From positions 1 to 64,000 of the forward strand of contig JAIXQP010000037.1 in the NCBI GenBank assembly GCA_027485675.1: a stretch of DNA of 64,000 nt, read 5' to 3'. A program made the translations under genes and the position numbers. Positions 62,891-64,000 of this stretch are shown piece by piece. Each line of letters begins with the position of its first letter. Position 1 is the stretch's first letter. Source of the DNA: Terriglobales bacterium. GTDB lineage: Bacteria; Acidobacteriota; Terriglobia; Bryobacterales; Bryobacteraceae. Below the pieces are notes generated by a model. That model was not told where the DNA came from. It worked only from the letters and a program-made list of their open reading frames with translations, and did no database searches.

Positions 62891-63898
62891 ATGAAACCAG
62901 TTGCTTATCTCTGCTTCTTCGCCCTCGGCCTCCTGCAGGCCGAGGCGCAGAAGCCCAGCAAAAAGGGGGCGACCTTGGCGCCCCCCGCCGCCGGCATCAA
63001 AACCCCCGGCATCCAGATTCCCTTCGTCAACCTGAAGTCGGAGGCCGAGATTCCCGTCCCCGGCCAGCCGAACAGCATGTTCTTCGCCGACATGGCGTTT
63101 CTGCCCAATGGTCCCGAGAACGGCATCACCCGGCTCGACACCAAGGCCAACAAACTCAATGACCCGTGGGCGGGGCTCAAGGCGCCCTGCGGGGGCCTGG
63201 TCAACGCCTTCCGGTCGTATTGGGTGCCGAATTGCGGCGACCAGACCCTGGTCCGTGTCGATCCCCGGTCCGGCAAAGTCACCGCCACCATCGGCACGGG
63301 CACCGGTTCGGCCGTCCGCGCCGTGGCCGCCAACCCCGACAGCGTCTGGTTGCTATCGGACGACAAGACCACGCTTTCGCGCATCGATCCCGAACAGAAC
63401 GCCGTCGTGAGCGAACTCCGGCTGCCGGCCAAGTGCAACTCGGTCCAGTTCGCCGAAGCGGCGCTCTGGGTAACCTGCCCGGCCGAAGGCCGCGTGCTCC
63501 GCATCGAACCGAAGACGAATCTCGTCACGCAGCGCATCGAAGTGGCGGAACCGGTGGCGCAGGCTTTCGGTGAAGGCACCGTCTGGGTGCTCTCCCGCAA
63601 GGAAGGTAAGGTGATGCGCATCGATCCGAAAACGAACAAGGTAAGCGCCACGATCGAAACCGGAATCCCGAATGCGGAGGGCTCGCTCGCCTTCGGCGAA
63701 GGTTCCGTGTGGCTTTCTGCACCCGGCTTCCCCATCACGCGCATCAATCCCGCAACCGAGAAGGTCACGCAGCAGTTTGCCGGCGTCGGCCACGGCGACC
63801 TCTACACCGGAGCCACCGCGGTCTGGCTCTTCGACCAAAACAAAAAGCTTTTAAAACGTTTTGACCCGAAACGGATTGCGGCCACCCTCCCCGAGTAA
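62891..63898 (+). CDS. Secreted Vgb/YVTN-like beta-propeller, partner of the receptor
   Basis: The 335-residue product has a signal peptide (KPVAYLCFFALGLLQAEAQ) and a seven-bladed propeller in the virginiamycin-B-lyase/YVTN style, with blades such as SVWLLSDDKTTLSRIDPEQNAVVSEL, ALWVTCPAEGRVLRIEP and VWVLSRKEGKVMRIDPKTN. It lies six bases after the receptor gene, so the two are co-transcribed and it may be a periplasmic or surface ligand-binding partner. The lyase catalytic residues are not obvious, so I do not claim antibiotic inactivation. Confidence 0.82.
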   Translation: MKPVAYLCFFALGLLQAEAQKPSKKGATLAPPAAGIKTPGIQIPFVNLKSEAEIPVPGQPNSMFFADMAFLPNGPENGITRLDTKANKLNDPWAGLKAPCGGLVNAFRSYWVPNCGDQTLVRVDPRSGKVTATIGTGTGSAVRAVAANPDSVWLLSDDKTTLSRIDPEQNAVVSELRLPAKCNSVQFAEAALWVTCPAEGRVLRIEPKTNLVTQRIEVAEPVAQAFGEGTVWVLSRKEGKVMRIDPKTNKVSATIETGIPNAEGSLAFGEGSVWLSAPGFPITRINPATEKVTQQFAGVGHGDLYTGATAVWLFDQNKKLLKRFDPKRIAATLPE

Positions 63899-63900
63899 TT

Positions 63901-64000
63901 TATACTGGGAGTAGCCACGTTGTATCGCTTGGCTCTGTAGCCAACCCCTGGGTCCCCTGTCAGGTTCCCTGTCTCGTTATCAACTCCAACGTCAGGATTC
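63901..64000 (+). promoter_or_regulatory. Promoter-like element and leader at the right edge
   Basis: TATACT at 63901-63906 follows TTGCGG (63876-63881) at a 19-base spacing, a weak promoter. It is followed by a hairpin, TTGGC (63929-63933), loop TCTGTA and GCCAA (63940-63944), like the receptor leader hairpin at 59150. No start codon with a coding frame appears before the window ends, so the gene it serves would lie to the right. Confidence 0.35.

Noticed and set aside
62891-63898. Streptogramin (virginiamycin B) lyase activity
   Set aside because: Only the propeller fold is supported; catalytic residues are not evident and the gene is exported with a receptor.

Overview
The window is high-GC bacterial chromosome with dense genes, short gaps and many 1-4 bp overlaps. 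It most resembles an Acidobacteriota of the Solibacter/Bryobacter type. The pointers are an Oar-like TonB-dependent receptor with an N-terminal carboxypeptidase-regulatory domain, an NHL propeller ending in a Solibacter-type C-terminal beta domain, FG-GAP, YVTN and PQQ-like propellers, a kinase fused to an FGE-fold domain, and many secreted hydrolases. I assign the phylum from protein style, not from rRNA, because there is none here. I see one tRNA (Lys, TTT), no CRISPR array, no prophage and no transposase.

Layout. 1-520 is a degenerate G-rich repeat region. 644-8429 carries a secreted FG-GAP protein, a sulfatase/M20 peptidase pair on the minus strand, a YyaL-type thioredoxin-fold protein and a sugar-phosphate isomerase-like protein. 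8500-22210 is one uninterrupted eight-gene operon: DUF4159, VWA membrane protein, caspase-like protein without a visible catalytic Cys, TPR-gluzincin protease, MoxR ATPase, DUF58, BatA/VWA, and a 1,221-residue Gln-rich DUF4175-like protein. This MoxR/VWA system is the most notable locus. 22218-27620 encodes an M23 peptidase, an NHL-repeat protein and a matrixin-like protease, all secreted. 27660-31630 holds coaD, an aminotransferase, a mannose-6-phosphate isomerase and an SH3 lipoprotein. 31627-38716 is a periplasmic redox region. A minus-strand pair (PQQ-like propeller plus an SGNH protein lacking its catalytic Ser and His) diverges from a five-gene operon: paralogous propeller, cytochrome c-HhH fusion, YVTN lipoprotein, dihaem peroxidase and cupredoxin-like lipoprotein. 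38713-47345 is mixed housekeeping and secreted functions (amidohydrolase, acyltransferase, glycosyltransferase, lepB, CE15-like esterase, lytic transglycosylase, thrC, a large secreted protein). 47399-50688 is an MFS-queC-queE-amidohydrolase operon. 50685-53524 is an oxidoreductase-thrB-U32-like operon. 53623-59063 carries a glycosidase, a DUF362 protein, tRNA-Lys, a kinase-FGE fusion and a D-amino-acid lyase-type enzyme. 59219-63898 is the Oar-like receptor plus a secreted propeller, behind a clear sigma-70-type promoter and a hairpin leader that seems to recur at the right edge.

Genome-scale signals. Many starts have a TANNNT hexamer only 6-11 nt upstream and no Shine-Dalgarno, which suggests leaderless or near-leaderless transcripts. 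The plus strand is G-rich up to about 45 kb and C-rich after about 50 kb, whatever the gene orientation, so the window may span a replichore boundary.
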